Of a DNA stretch of 64,000 nucleotides, positions 43,671-56,689 are shown piece after piece; within the stretch, counting starts at the first letter, position 1, and every line of letters begins with the position of its first letter. Location of the stretch: assembly GCA_022747635.1 (NCBI GenBank), contig JAKTNV010000001.1, positions 38,992,072 through 39,056,071 on the forward strand. Reading direction: 5' to 3'. Made by a program: the position numbers and the translations under genes. Below the pieces are notes generated by a model. The model was not told where the DNA came from. It did not search any database and saw only the letters and a program-made list of their open reading frames with translations. The DNA is from Hetaerina americana (lineage: Eukaryota > Arthropoda > Insecta > Odonata > Calopterygidae).

Positions 43671-46423
43671 TTAAAATACGTTGTGAAGCAAGAGAAAAGC
43701 CTGCAAAAAAGATTGGCAAGCACGTCCCGGATCGTGGGGGAGGGCAGGAGAAGGAACGGTCTTTGGGGTAGGAGTTACATTCCAAGCAGCACCAAGCGGT
43801 GGAAGATGAAAAAGAAGTAATATTAAGCGGAAGATGGGCAAAAAGTTAATAGCAATGGAGAAATAATACACGATGGGTATTAGTGGGCTCAAGTCGGTAG
43901 CGGTAAATAATCGAATGATTTCTTATCCAATGGGTTATTTGGGAACATTTCAATTCATCGAAGGAGATAGATGGGTAGTATACATGTATAGTTTAGGTAG
44001 GCCTTATAATAGTCTTTTAAATTTTGATTCATTTTTCTTAAAGGAGATCATTTAATAAAACTTTCATAATTACGCTGCATATTATTCTCCTCAAATTTAT
44101 TGGGCTCACTTTTGCAATGACCAGTAACCTTTTTATCGAAGAAGAAATCAACATTTATTAATTTAAATTTAAAGAGGGTCCTACTTCTTTTGATAATGTG
44201 TTGTATGAATTATTTTCTGCCCTTCTATTATTTGAATAAGTGTTTTAAGTAATAACTCCTGCTCCCAGCCGTCCCAATAATCGCCGTCCATAAACCAGAC
44301 ATTAAGCTAAACATATACGATACACATCTCCACGGCATCATTGTAATTGCGTAATTCTTTATTAAATATATTCGAAATAATTTAATCTACGGTTCATGAT
44401 TTGGAAGCATATAATGACTATTTTGAAGAAATAAGAAAACCATAATTTGAACACAGCTGTAATCTATCATCAGTATGGTAGTAGTATTTCCGTAATTATT
44501 TCCTGTAACAGGTTCTTAAGCGATCAATTTGTCCTGTAGGTGAAAAACCGTTAACTTACTGATGCATAAGGTGTGGTTTGCTAGAATGGCAATGCTCAAG
44601 CATTTTCATATCAGCTTTAATCAGCATTTAAATTTAATTTTAATCGTTGATTCTTAGTATGGTAGATATACTATATTGCGTTTCATTTATCGTATCAATT
44701 TGATCGTCGGAATTTCATTACGCTAAATTTGGCGAAACCAAAATATCAGCCGTTTGTTTACCTGAAAAAATCGCAGCCCTGATTTTATTTGACATAAGTA
44801 CCTTAGGACTAATTAGCTGTGAACTATTTTCAAAATCTTGCGAAGCTACCTTATGTGGAGATCTCATCATTTTTTCCATTTTCAAAAGAAAGTGTCCAAG
44901 TATGATTGTAATTTCCGTATACATTCAAGCTTTTGTCAGCAGAAAACAAGCTATTAAAAATGAAACTATGGTTTGCGCTCAGCCTTCGGTAAAGTTACAC
45001 AAACCAAGAAATATTTTACCATAATAGCGTAACCAAGTCACGCAATTCCAGCCATTAGTACTCGTCCCATCTATTACTTGTAGATTATTATCTCTTAGTA
45101 TAAATTATAAGATAATTTTTTAGATTAACTCACCATTTCGGGGTTTTGTATCAACTGTTAATTAATTAAAACTGCAACTTTACGCGGGAATAAATTATTA
45201 ACGCATATAAAATTCTCATTTACCGTTGTAGGTATACCCAAATCTTCTCTAAAAATTATCGTTTTCTGAAGCCTCCAAGTTTATAATTAAAGCATTCATT
45301 GGTTATATTCTCGGAAACGACCAGGTGATTTTCTGCTCTTCAAATTTCGTAAAACAGGAGTTTCAGGTATGAAAAATCTAAAAATTATCCAAAATACTTT
45401 TTTTAATAGGAATTCAGTTTTTCATATGCTGTTTTTGCATTGTGCTTTTAGTGCTGGAAAATTTAAATAATGAATCAATTTTTACGTGAACTGAACAGCG
45501 TAAATTGCGGAGTTCGCATGCACACGGGATTAAATTTACATCTAAACACCGACTGAAATTTATCTATTTTAGTTGCCATACGTTCATTATACAGTTTAGG
45601 CTCTCAAGTCATGAACAAGGATTAAATCATATCAATGACATTAAGCTAGCAAAGAAAAATTTCCTCGACGCTAGAATAGTGCATGCTCGAAATAAATTTC
45701 GGATAGCATCGTGACTAAAATAATTATGTCCCCTCGAAGGAAATTATTTAATTTTCAAGAGTATTTTAATCGATCATAGTCAGTTTTTACCTAAGGCTGG
45801 GATTAATTTTTTCAAAATGCATTCCACGCAACCGCTTGCCATTCATTGCAAAAGAGCTAATTTATGTATCTGTCCTGGGTTGTTTTGGAATTCTTTACTT
45901 GGATACAATTTATAATTTGATTGATTATTTTAATGTTGTTACATGTTTCTTGTATGCCTACGTACATATAGGCCTAAATTTTCAAAGATTTACTCGAGAT
46001 TTATTACTTTTTCCATCATGAATATTTCATTTGCAATTTTCTATTCATTAGTACCTTTTGTAAATTTCTAAGTCTTTAGTAATTACCAGTAACATTAAAA
46101 TTTTGAAATTTATAGGACATTTTTGTATTCCTAAACATACTTTGTTCCATTATCTGGATATATGGTGAAAATGTACGCCCATTGCGAGCGGCCAGAATCC
46201 TATGGGCTTCGCTATAGGATGTTGGCTGATAAACGGTTTTAATCAGATCCTCAGCATGCTGATTTCCTTTGAAAATGTGTATATGGTTATGGCATAATAT
46301 ATTTAGGGATGCCTGGTTCTCCAAATGCCTTGAAACAGGCATTGGGGTTGTAAATAAAATGCAGTTGCAGTTGCCATAATATAAAATAAAGAGGCAGGAA
46401 GAAGTGTAGTCAACATAGAACAA
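43671..46423. other. Intergenic, no gene seen
   Basis: A+T-rich and featureless, including the frames at 43873-44055, 44718-44924, 45505-45714, 45836-46021 and 46076-46423. Confidence 0.45.
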
Positions 46424-48975
46424 GAAACGGATAGAATATTACTAGTAGAGATAAAAGCAGAACCGACGAACTTGGTCACTGTTCAGGTATACATGCCACC
46501 GAGCAACCATAAGGAGGAAGAGGTCGATAGTATATACGATTAGTTAGAGGACATAATCGCGTGTGTTCCTGCAGGGAAACATTTGATAGTACTGGGAGAT
46601 TGGAATGCGAAGATAGGCGAAGGAAGAGATGGGGATGAGGTGGGGGACTATGGTTTAGGCACGAAAAATGACCGCGGGGAGAAAGCAGTTGAGTTCTGCA
46701 GGAGACAGGGGCTAATCATCACCAACACTTGGTTTAGGCAACACAAATGACGCAGGTTTACATGGAAAATGCCAGGTGACTCAGGAAGATATCAGCTAGA
46801 TTATATTCTGGTTAGACACAGGTTTAAGAACAGTGTGATAAATTCCCACAGCTTCCCGGTAGCGGATGCGGACTCAGACCACAATTTAGTTGTTATGAAA
46901 TGTAGCGTACGTTTAAAAAGATAAGGCAGGGGCGGCGAGTTAGAAAATGGAATGTAGAAGCATTAAATGGGTTGAAAAGGAAAGAATACAAACAGGCGGT
47001 AGAGAAAATCATGGAGGATGGTAAAGGGCTTAGTACTATCGAAGAAAAATGGGAAATGATCAAAAAAGGGTTGTCTAAAGCCGCAAAAGACACTATTGGA
47101 ACCGTTAACGCTAAAAGGACTAGGAAACCATGGATCACGGATGAGACGATTACAAAGATGGATGAGCGGCGAAAATGGAAGAATGTAAATACAGAATTAG
47201 GCAAAATGAAGTACAAAGAATTGAACAATAAATTGAGGCGGGCAACAAATAAGGCAAAAGAAGCATGGTGGAAGACGCAGTGCGAGGATATGGAAAGTCT
47301 GCAGAGGAAGGGTGAAATCGGTGCCCTGTACAGCAAAGTTAAATCGTTATCGGGAAGTAAGAAAGGAAGAGCTATGCTAACAGTTAGAGATAAGGCGGGT
47401 AAGGTAATAGTTGACGCAGCAAAGATCCAAGAGAGATTGAAGGAGTTTATAGAAGAACTGTATAGTAAAGAACTCAGACCAACAAAGTTAGACATTGAAA
47501 AAGAAAATGACGTAGAGGAAGACAGCTTAGGTCCAGGCATACTAGACAATGAGTTAGAAAGGGCATTAAGGGAAATGAAACTAAATAAGGCCGTGGGGGT
47601 AGATAACATTCCCGTGGAACTTTTAAAATGCTTAGGAAAATGTGGGAGGAAGAGGCTATATGGGCTGATCCGTAGCATTTATGAGGAGGGAATCTGGCCG
47701 GAAGACTTTGTGAGAGCCGTTTTAGTTCCGATTCCGAAAAAGGTAAAGGCCACGTCATGTGAGGACTATAGGACAATTAGTTTGATATCCCACGCAGCTA
47801 AAGTTGTTCTCAGGATCATCAACTAAAGGAAAGAGAGCAGGGCAAATGTTTACTTAGGGGATGATCAGTTTCGGTTTAGGAAGGAGAGAGGTACACGTGA
47901 TGCCATTGCAGTAATGAGATCACAAATCGAGAGGAATACAGAATACAATCAGGACGTATTTGCCTGTTTCTTAGATTTTGCAAAAGCGTTTGATGGAGTG
48001 AATTGGGAAATACTAATGAGTATATTGAAGAAAATAGGAATAGATTGGAGGGACAGGAAGCTAATCCACAACCTGTACATGTCTCAGACTGCTCAGTTGC
48101 AAGTGGGGAACGGGGAGTCCGGATGGGCAGTTTTAGGAAGAGGTGTAAGGCAGGGTTGCCCATTATCACCGTTGCTGATCAACATGCATGGAGAGGAAAT
48201 GATTAAAGAGGCATGGGAAGACCTGGAGGTAGGAATGAAAGTGGGCGGGGAATTCGTAAAATCAGTTAGGTTTGCTGATTACCAAGTTTAGTTGGTCAAT
48301 CAGCCATAGGATTGCAAGCATTGCTGAGTGAAGTGGAAATTCAGTGCGACAGGAATGGGATGAGAATCCATGTTAATAAAACAAAGGCAATGCGATTTTC
48401 TAGAAAGAAAAAGGCTAAGCTAACCATTAAAATAGGAGGGAAAAACTAGGACAGGTAGAACAGTTTACGTATCTTTAAAGTGTTTTTGACCAACACGGTC
48501 AAATAGTAGGGACGTAAGCAAAATAATTGCGTTAGGCAAAGAGGCGTTCACAAGGAGTACGGAGGTGATGACTAGGACGTTGAGTAAGGATGTTAAGAAA
48601 TGACTCCTAAAAACGTTCATGTGGAGCGTAGCTATGTACGGTGCAGAAACGTGGTCCCTGAAGCAGGAGGATAGACGTAGACTGGAGGCTTTTGAAATGT
48701 GGGTGTGGAGAAGATTGAAGATGGTGAAATGGACCGTGAAAATAACAAAGGAGGAAGTAATTGGTATGGTGGGCGAAGAGAGGGGTTTGTTGGGAGAAAT
48801 CCTATGGAGGCAGGAAAAGTGGATGAAGGGGGCATTGACCGGCAGTGGGATGTTGAAGACTGTAATAGAGGGGATAATGTTAGGCAAACGACGAAAGGGA
48901 AGGAACAGGATAGGGATGTTGGACGGGATTAAGGGAGGAAGAAAGTACTCAGAGATGAAGAGGGACCTGATATAG
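46424..48975 (+). pseudogene. LINE ORF pseudogene
   Basis: The long frame at 46972-47826 holds the end of the endonuclease-RT linker and the first RT motifs. Later pieces are 47914-48291 and 48619-48975. In-frame stops occur in the endonuclease (after SIYD and after RQHK), and one occurs after VVLRIIN at 47824. The RT catalytic FADD reads FADYQV, so the second catalytic aspartate is lost. The copy is dead. Confidence 0.85.
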
Positions 48976-49085
48976 AGTAGGATGCTGGGTTTTGTGTTTC
49001 CTTAGGAGTCACAAAATATTTATTTAGCAGCTGTGTCCATCCGAAAACCTACCTGAACCGGTAGATTACCTAATAATGATAATAA
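46424..49085 (+). mobile_element. Non-LTR retrotransposon (LINE), 5'-truncated, endonuclease plus RT
   Basis: The most complete LINE here. From left: AP-type endonuclease (VYMPPSNHKEEEVD, then HLIVLGDWNAKIGEG, YQLDYILVRHRFKNS, DSDHNLVVMK), RT (NKAVGVDNIPVELLK, LVPIPKKVKATSCEDYRTIS, DFAKAFDGVNWEIL, GVRQGCPLSPLL) and a C-terminal segment with YGAETWSLK and [11 protein letters not shown]. The 3' end is cctacctgaaccggtagatt plus (aatgat)-type repeats. The form is that of RTE-like or related elements often annotated as craniofacial development protein 2-like; the clade is uncertain. Confidence 0.88.

Positions 49086-49135
<50 letters not shown>
49085..49135. repeat. (AT)n microsatellite at LINE 3' end
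   Basis: An AT dinucleotide run directly after the LINE tail, probably expanded from it. Confidence 0.9.
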
Positions 49136-49137
<2 letters not shown>

Positions 49138-49229
49138 AGATATGAACATATAACCATAGAAACATATACATTTATAAATAAATAAAATAACATGTATATA
49201 TAAATAGAAACACTCACACGAACAGTGTG

Positions 49230-49950
49230 ATATTTGGACGGTACAATAGAACTAAAAGAAAACAATAGAAATAAAACAATCGACATTCACACTGTCGATT
49301 GTTTTAGCTTTCGGCCCTCTCCGAGGCTTTCTTCATGTAAGACTGAAAATATTCGGAGAGAAGTTAGGGGTCTGGGGGTGGAAGGGGATGGTGCAGGGAA
49401 TGCTGGCAGGGGAGTTAAAGATGACGGTTAGGGATGAGAATTTTAAAAGATTGGAAAACAAGTATATATGCGGATTCACGAGTTCTCACCTCTATATTGG
49501 TGGCCTTACTGGAGTAGGGATTCTAGGATGTTTAGGGAGAAACACTGATCGAATGAAAGATTGTGGGAATTCGCGTGTGAAGGGATAGGAAGGGAAGAGA
49601 GTGAGGCAGAATTTCAGGAGTAAGGGTGATTGTCTATTCAAATGGATACGGGGGAATGGATAAGGGTGTAATGCATTCGCCTGTGTAAAATGAAGTGCAC
49701 TATTTGCATGGTAAAAGGTAAATAAGGTTTTTTTAGTGGCAATTAGCGTGGGAACGAAGTGAGGGGACATTGAGGGGATGTAGGGAGCTGATCTGATAAG
49801 TAGACATGTTTTATATCGGGGGCGGTTGCAAGTATGAGGAAATATTTCAAAGGGTTGGTGGATCTCAGAAGATTTTTGAGATTGGCGAGTCGTCTGTATG
49901 CGAGAGAGGGTCATTGGGGTAGTAAGGATGGGGTCGCTTTATTGTCGTGT
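49230..49950 (-). mobile_element. Penelope-like element 3' end relic
   Basis: The minus strand from 49914 reads SRIQTTRQ, HTCNRPRYKTCLLIRSAPYI and, near 49540, TREFPQSFIRSVF: the linker and GIY-YIG end of a PLE related to the one at 29560-30190. The 3' flank carries a hammerhead-like motif (minus strand, 49338-49307: GAAGA-A-GCC ... GGC-CGAAAG) and a short hairpin (49273-49284 with 49294-49305). Confidence 0.65.
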
Positions 49951-50113
49951 AAAATACGAAACAGTTCTTGGAGATAGTTTTTCAGTCTGTGAGAAAAGAA
50001 ATGTTTTCTTGCTAATTATCAACGATTTTTCAGGTACAGGTAAAAATATCACACACTTCCAATATACATGGCGAGAAAATCACTGATTTTCTTAATGTAC
50101 GTTCCTAATTATA

Positions 50114-51031
<918 letters not shown>

Positions 51032-51179
51032 TATTCTCGTTGACGACTTAGAATGTACCAGGAAACCTTGAGAAATTTGGTTATAATCTCTTGGGAATTC
51101 CCTAATTCTATCACGTTATTGGCCTCATTATCTCTATCTTTGCGATTCCTTAAATGATTAGTTCTGTGTGACTCATCAA

Positions 51180-52680
51180 ATATTTGGAGCGTCATGCTTC
51201 CAAAGATTCCGAAGATGGCCTCCCAGACCACCGCCGCCCTCTCCAAACTTAATTCCTGCGTGCGCCTCCGCTTTCCTTACCTCTTTCCCATCCCGGCCCC
51301 TCCACTCCACCCGTCCCCTTTCCTCCTCTCTCCTAATACCACCGATGCCGCTCCGATCCCCATGTCCCTGCCCCCGCCAACGTACCCTTGCCTCTCGTCG
51401 GCTCGCGGAATGGAACCCCGCGGAGGGACGGCCCTTGGGGGGTGGTTAACCCGCGGGCTCTTGCCTCCCACCCGCAATTTGCAACGCCCGCCCTTCGTTT
51501 AATCAGCGGGTGGAGGCCGTAAGTCTCTCTCTCTGTCTCTCTTTCCCTCCTCTCACCCCTCTCTATCCTCCATCTCTATCCCGTTTCATCCTCGCCCCAT
51601 CCCATCCCGACCCCTCTCCACTCCCTCCCCCCTCTTCGCTCACAATGGGTGCCGCCTCCTACGGAGACACCCTCGGGTTCGCCCTCCGAAATGTGTTTCT
51701 CCAGCAAGTGAGGAATTCTCGACGGGGTAGCAAGGGAGTACTTCGCTGAAGAAAGGGGAGGAAAGGGGGTAGCCGGCGAGCCCTGGCGTCCTAGGGCTTG
51801 CGGGGAGAAGGCGGAGTAGAGAAGGGGACACGGGGATCTGGGTTTGGGAGGGATAGGGATGGAAGGAGACAGAGAGGGAGAGAGATATGGTAGGAAGTGC
51901 CAAACGGAGGAAAAGGAGGAGGGGGTGGGCCGTGGACTTCGAAGGGACGTGTGGGGAAGGCAGCTCCGGGTGGAGAGGGGGAGTGTCGGAACATCCTGTG
52001 CGGGACCCAGGACCGTCCCGAGTTGCTAGTGCTTGATGAAATTGCATTCCAGTGCATGAAGCGAAAGAGAGAAGCCGGGATGGAAGAAGGGGAAGGGAGA
52101 GAGTGGGTGTGGGGTTAGAGGAAGCGGGGTTGGGTGTGCGCGGGGAAGTGGGGAGAAGGGCGTCATTGGGGGCGTTCTGGTGGAGATGGTTCGGGCCCGG
52201 TGTGGATTCTCTTCCGCCCTCCTCCAGCGAGAAGAGAAGAAGCAACAGATATCCGTCCTCTCGCCCACCCAGTCTCTCCCTCCGCCCGCGGTTCTCCCTC
52301 CCCCTCTGCCCTGCTGAGACTTTCTGGCTAAGTCCCCCTCCTTCCACTTCCTCCTTCCACTCCCACCTAATTTTGCCCTCCCTACCTCTCTTCCCTACTC
52401 TCCCTGCCTTCCTACCTCTCCCTTCCGCGGAGGCGTGTTATTGCGCAAAACTCTTTGCCCTTCCTTCCTCTTTCTCTTTCCCGTCTCCCTCAATAGTCCA
52501 CCACCATTTCCCATGCCATCTATTCTCACGTCTTGCTCTCTCTGTCTCCTTTTACATCACCTTCGTCTTTCTCCAGTCTTAAGACTCCCTTCGCAGATGT
52601 GCAGATCTCGCCATAGTACTCCCGATGCACTGTTTAGTTTCCGCTATTTTCTTTTACTCTGCTTACGTTAAGTTTTCTTG
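51180..52680. promoter_or_regulatory. CpG-rich, pyrimidine-rich island 2
   Basis: Strongly G+C-rich block with CT-rich runs (51520-51640, 52240-52600). Long open frames on both strands (52347-51640 -, 52052-52582 +) have proline/serine/arginine-rich compositions typical of skewed sequence and match no family. It could be a promoter and 5' exon of a gene to the right. Confidence 0.4.
51645..51707 (+). CDS. Candidate first coding exon
   Basis: ATG 51645 in a good context (cacaATGG) opens MGAASYGDTLGFALRNVFLQ, which ends at CAGCAA|gtgagg, a plausible donor, after 21 codons in phase 0. It lies within the CpG-rich island. I recognise no family, and a chance arrangement is quite possible. Confidence 0.25.
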
Positions 52681-52689
52681 TTCCATTTG

Positions 52690-53514
52690 CGTCCTTCAAT
52701 TCGTTTTCCCATTTCGCCATTTCAATTTCTTCACCGTTTATATGCCTGTCGCAAGAATATGGGAGATGCTATTAAATAGCTTTAATTTTACCCTTATGTA
52801 ATGCTAAGAACCATATTATTTCTTGTTTTACGATGTATGAAGGCAGGCTAATAAAAAAGTACGAAGTTCCTAAAATTATATGTTCGGAGGTTTTAGGAAA
52901 AAAGCACCTGAAGTTGCGAAAATCTATTAATAAGCAGAATTTTATAGACCCTGCGATAGGCAAGTGGAAATGATATTAGTCTGAAGAGGATACAGGTATT
53001 AAATCATTTTTCCGACATTTCCATTGCTAAATTAAATTTTACTTATTCATATTTCAATTTTAATCGGAAGTCGGACCTTTTTTTTCATTTTTTCAGCAGC
53101 CGATTTTTTAATCCGTTTCCTTACTGCATTTGACCGGAGTCTGCCGCTTCGGGCAATCCTAAAATTAGTTGCCGTTGTTACCCCTTCTGTTCTTTCGAGT
53201 GCCCTCTTCTTAAACGTTTTTATTTATTCAGCCATTAAAACTCGAGTCACATTTACGGTGAATTCGTAATGTTGACGAATTACCCATGTTTATGTGTGAA
53301 ACTATGGTTAAAAAAATATTATTACTGAAGACAAGATGAATAACCAATGCCATTTACTGGTGCTCTTGAAAAATATCATATTATTCCATAAATATTCTCT
53401 ATTCAACCAGTTTTTTACCTAAAAATGTTTTACATCATCATCACCTGATGATTATGTAATACATCGTAACCCAGTCGTAAAATAAATTTTATCAAGTGGA
53501 AAAGTGCTACGATC
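52690..53514. other. Intergenic, no feature seen
   Basis: A+T-rich, nothing recognised. Confidence 0.5.
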
Positions 53515-53580
53515 AGTTATTCATTATGTTCGACTTCCACCACATCACGCCTGAAGCTACTCAATTTGTTTTTACCTATC
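53515..53580. repeat. Dispersed repeat pair member
   Basis: cattatgttcgacttccacc, then acgcctgaagctactcaatt, is the partner of 40300-40375. Confidence 0.65.
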
Positions 53581-56500
53581 AAACTGGCCTTCGGGTCAAT
53601 AACGGTGTTTATGGTTATTTATAGTTATGCGTACTTATGTTCAGGTTAATATGCTTGCCCATTCATGGTCTGGATGTTTATACATGTCAAATATGAGAGT
53701 TATTTTCAACTAAATAAGTGTCTCGGACTTTAAAATGGCCTAATTTAAAACAAAGAAGTGCTTCTGTTGAACGGTCACGTGTCTCCTTTCAACTTGATTC
53801 CATTTTCTAGCATATGCAAGTGCATACCTCCGATTGACTTATTCCGTCCAAACTTCCTTCTTTATTGCCATTTCCTTAGGTGGTCACTTTTCTCCTTGAT
53901 GCCACCTTCTATAATTTATCCTAATTATGCTGCCTGATAATATCCTATCCTATTTTATTTTAGTTTATCCTGATTTATCCTAATTATGCTGGTTGATAGC
54001 CTGGAATTACTTACGCTAGATATTCTCTAACTATTATCAACCCTTTTCAAAATATCCTCGTAATGTATGCACTCCTCTATTCATCTCAGTAAAGTTTTTC
54101 TTCCATCTTCCCCTTCGACGTCGTCATCACCTTCCGATTTCCACATTATCATTTCTTTATACCTTTTCCTATCATGTTAAGAGTACTCTAGCATATCAAT
54201 GTGACAACAAAAAACTTTTATTTTAGTATTATTTATTCGCCTTTAAATTTTTGGTATTTTATAGTAAAAAGTATTCCAATATTTTCTTAAAGTCTTGTTA
54301 TTATCCGCCATTACCCATGTAACGACGAGAAGTTAAATGATTGACGAACATTGGATTTCAAAGCGTGCCATTACAATAGGAAATAGTCAGCAGCGTGTGT
54401 TTGAACCAATTACTCATTATTTTCATGAAAAGTTTTTCAGAGTTAATAACTAAATGACGTGATTATTTTAAATTGTTTGGAAGAAAAAAATTATATAATT
54501 AGTTTGCCTTTCCTCTTAACTGTCTCTTCGGAAGATTCCTCGTTAAATTATAAATATAGATTATGGGCTATTCGTCCATGCACCTCGAAGTTAATAGCAA
54601 TTTTCGCATTAAATTTAAATGAAATGCATTTTCAATATTTAAAACTCGTTTGAAGGTGCATCAAATTTGCCGACAGGGGTGTTTTAAAATTTACTCAAAT
54701 TTAGCAATTCAATAATTCGTTATTTCTTTTACTGTGGAGAACTCACAGAACCTTGGTGCTCCCATTTCTAAGCGTTTCCCTGTCCTGTTCTTTCTTCTGC
54801 GGCGTCTCTGTCCATCTGATCTCCCAACACGTTCTCCATGCTCTCCAATTCTTTTCGTTCCTATTCCCTTTCATCCTTTCCAGTATGCTTTTCTCCCTTC
54901 TATCCGATTCTTTCTTTCCTCATTCCGTCAACATTCCCTCCGCTCTATTCTTTGCCGGTCACATTCCTTGGCTTTCATTGCCACCGCAACGAAGAAGCAC
55001 AACGAAACCCCTTTCCTTCTTTGAAGCCTCGTGTGATGTCCCTTTGCTTCTGGGTACAGATCCCTCAGCCTTTGGTTGAGCTAAAGTTTCAGAATGATTG
55101 TTCTTTTCGTTTCGTGTAGTGAGAGTTTTGCGGATTGGAGTATCCACTGTCCAAGACATAGTGTCAGACATATGCTTCTGAGGCTTTCTGGGCGTACGAT
55201 GGTTGGTTTACTCTATGAAGAGTAATCATTTGAACGAGAAATTTAACTGCACTTAAATATTTATAGGCGACATAATTAACAATTTCCTCAAGAGTGGCTC
55301 AACTTTGATCTCATTTTTGTTTTTGCTTTGGTTTCATATTACAGAGTAAGTCACTACGAAAGCATTTCTTTCATTAACGTGTTTAAAAATACTTGTAAAA
55401 CAATTATTCTGATTTGTCTTTTTCCATTCACGGATAATCGTGGTGTGTTGAAATCATACTCTCACTCGAACTTGATTGAAGAATGAAAACATTGATGATC
55501 GATCCCTAGATATCTACTATAGTAAAACCAAAGGAAATGTAATTTACTTCCATTCATGTGAAACCTTCATTTGGCAATTTTCCTACGCACTGGGGATATT
55601 CCATAAAGATTCGATCGCGCATTTTTCATTCGCATAATTTAATTAAAATAAATTTAATTTAATATTTTTATATAACTAAATGTGAACAGGTTATCTGGTA
55701 CAAATTTCATTGATTTTAATCATGTAAAATGTCAGCGGCAGCTGTTGCAAGTTAAAAGATGTTCAGTTCGCCTATAACAACGATTGAGGTGAAACGCGAT
55801 GAGTAGTAGATTGCATTGAGATGTTACCCAATCGAAAAATTGAATTTCCCATATTGAAACGTTTTTCAATACCCTGAAATCATATTTTTTTTGGATTGAA
55901 CTGTGAAACTAAATTTGGACTACGAGGATTAGCCGGCCTGGGATCAAACCTACACTGGATGTAATTCAGACTTTTGGGCACCTTCGTGCTCATTCAGTAC
56001 TTCCTATTTGTCGGGAAATCTAAGTAATGAACTCTTATGAATTTCTGCGGTAGTGTGAGAAACTAAAGCGTGCTTGGATCGAAGAGCGATAGGATATTTC
56101 CTGACAATGATATCTGTTGAAGCCCTATTCATGCAGTAGTGGTCCATTATTTATACAGCATGATTCAAACGAGCCCTTTGCATATTCCAACCATCACAGT
56201 TATCATAAGAATTAAGCCATCACAAATATAGGAATGAAATGCTATCTAAGCGCATCTTTTCTGCGTTTCGTTTATTCGTGTTGAAAATATTCCGTTGAAC
56301 TGTTCATCAATTTTATCTTTAAAAACTGCTTGCTTTGTTGTGAGTAGAGTTGAAAAATATTTTACCAGTATAAATTTATTCACAAGCAATTATATACCGT
56401 TTGAGACATCTGAATTATGACAATGTTTGGTTGTATGGAAGGCAACGAAATCAGATGTGATAACGTTGGCTACTGAAGAGAAATTTTTCTTACTGTTAGC

Positions 56501-56689
56501 AAGGAAATGTTTTAAACATTCAGGTGTGTATATACTACGTATTTCTCTCCATGGTATGAGTGATAATATATCTGTCTAACTTCTCTACATCAGTAAATAT
56601 GTTCTCACCACCATTATCATACGTTGTTCAGAAAAGGAAGGGGTAGAGGCGAGAAAGTAGATGTGTTGTTACGAAATTGATCAGTTGTA
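53581..56689. other. Intergenic, no gene seen
   Basis: Contains a tandem-like ttatcctaattatgctg pair near 53915-53990 and a T/C-rich block at 54770-55080 whose overlapping frames look like composition artefacts. Nothing else. Confidence 0.45.

Noticed and set aside
46893..47678. Minus-strand 261-codon frame
   Set aside because: Shadow of the LINE ORF; leucine/serine/phenylalanine-rich with no domain.
51640..52347. Minus-strand 235-codon frame in the G+C-rich island
   Set aside because: Low-complexity proline/serine/arginine text from skewed DNA; the opposite strand is equally open.
54734..55119. Overlapping 90-110-codon + frames
   Set aside because: T/C-rich block open in three frames; no domain content.
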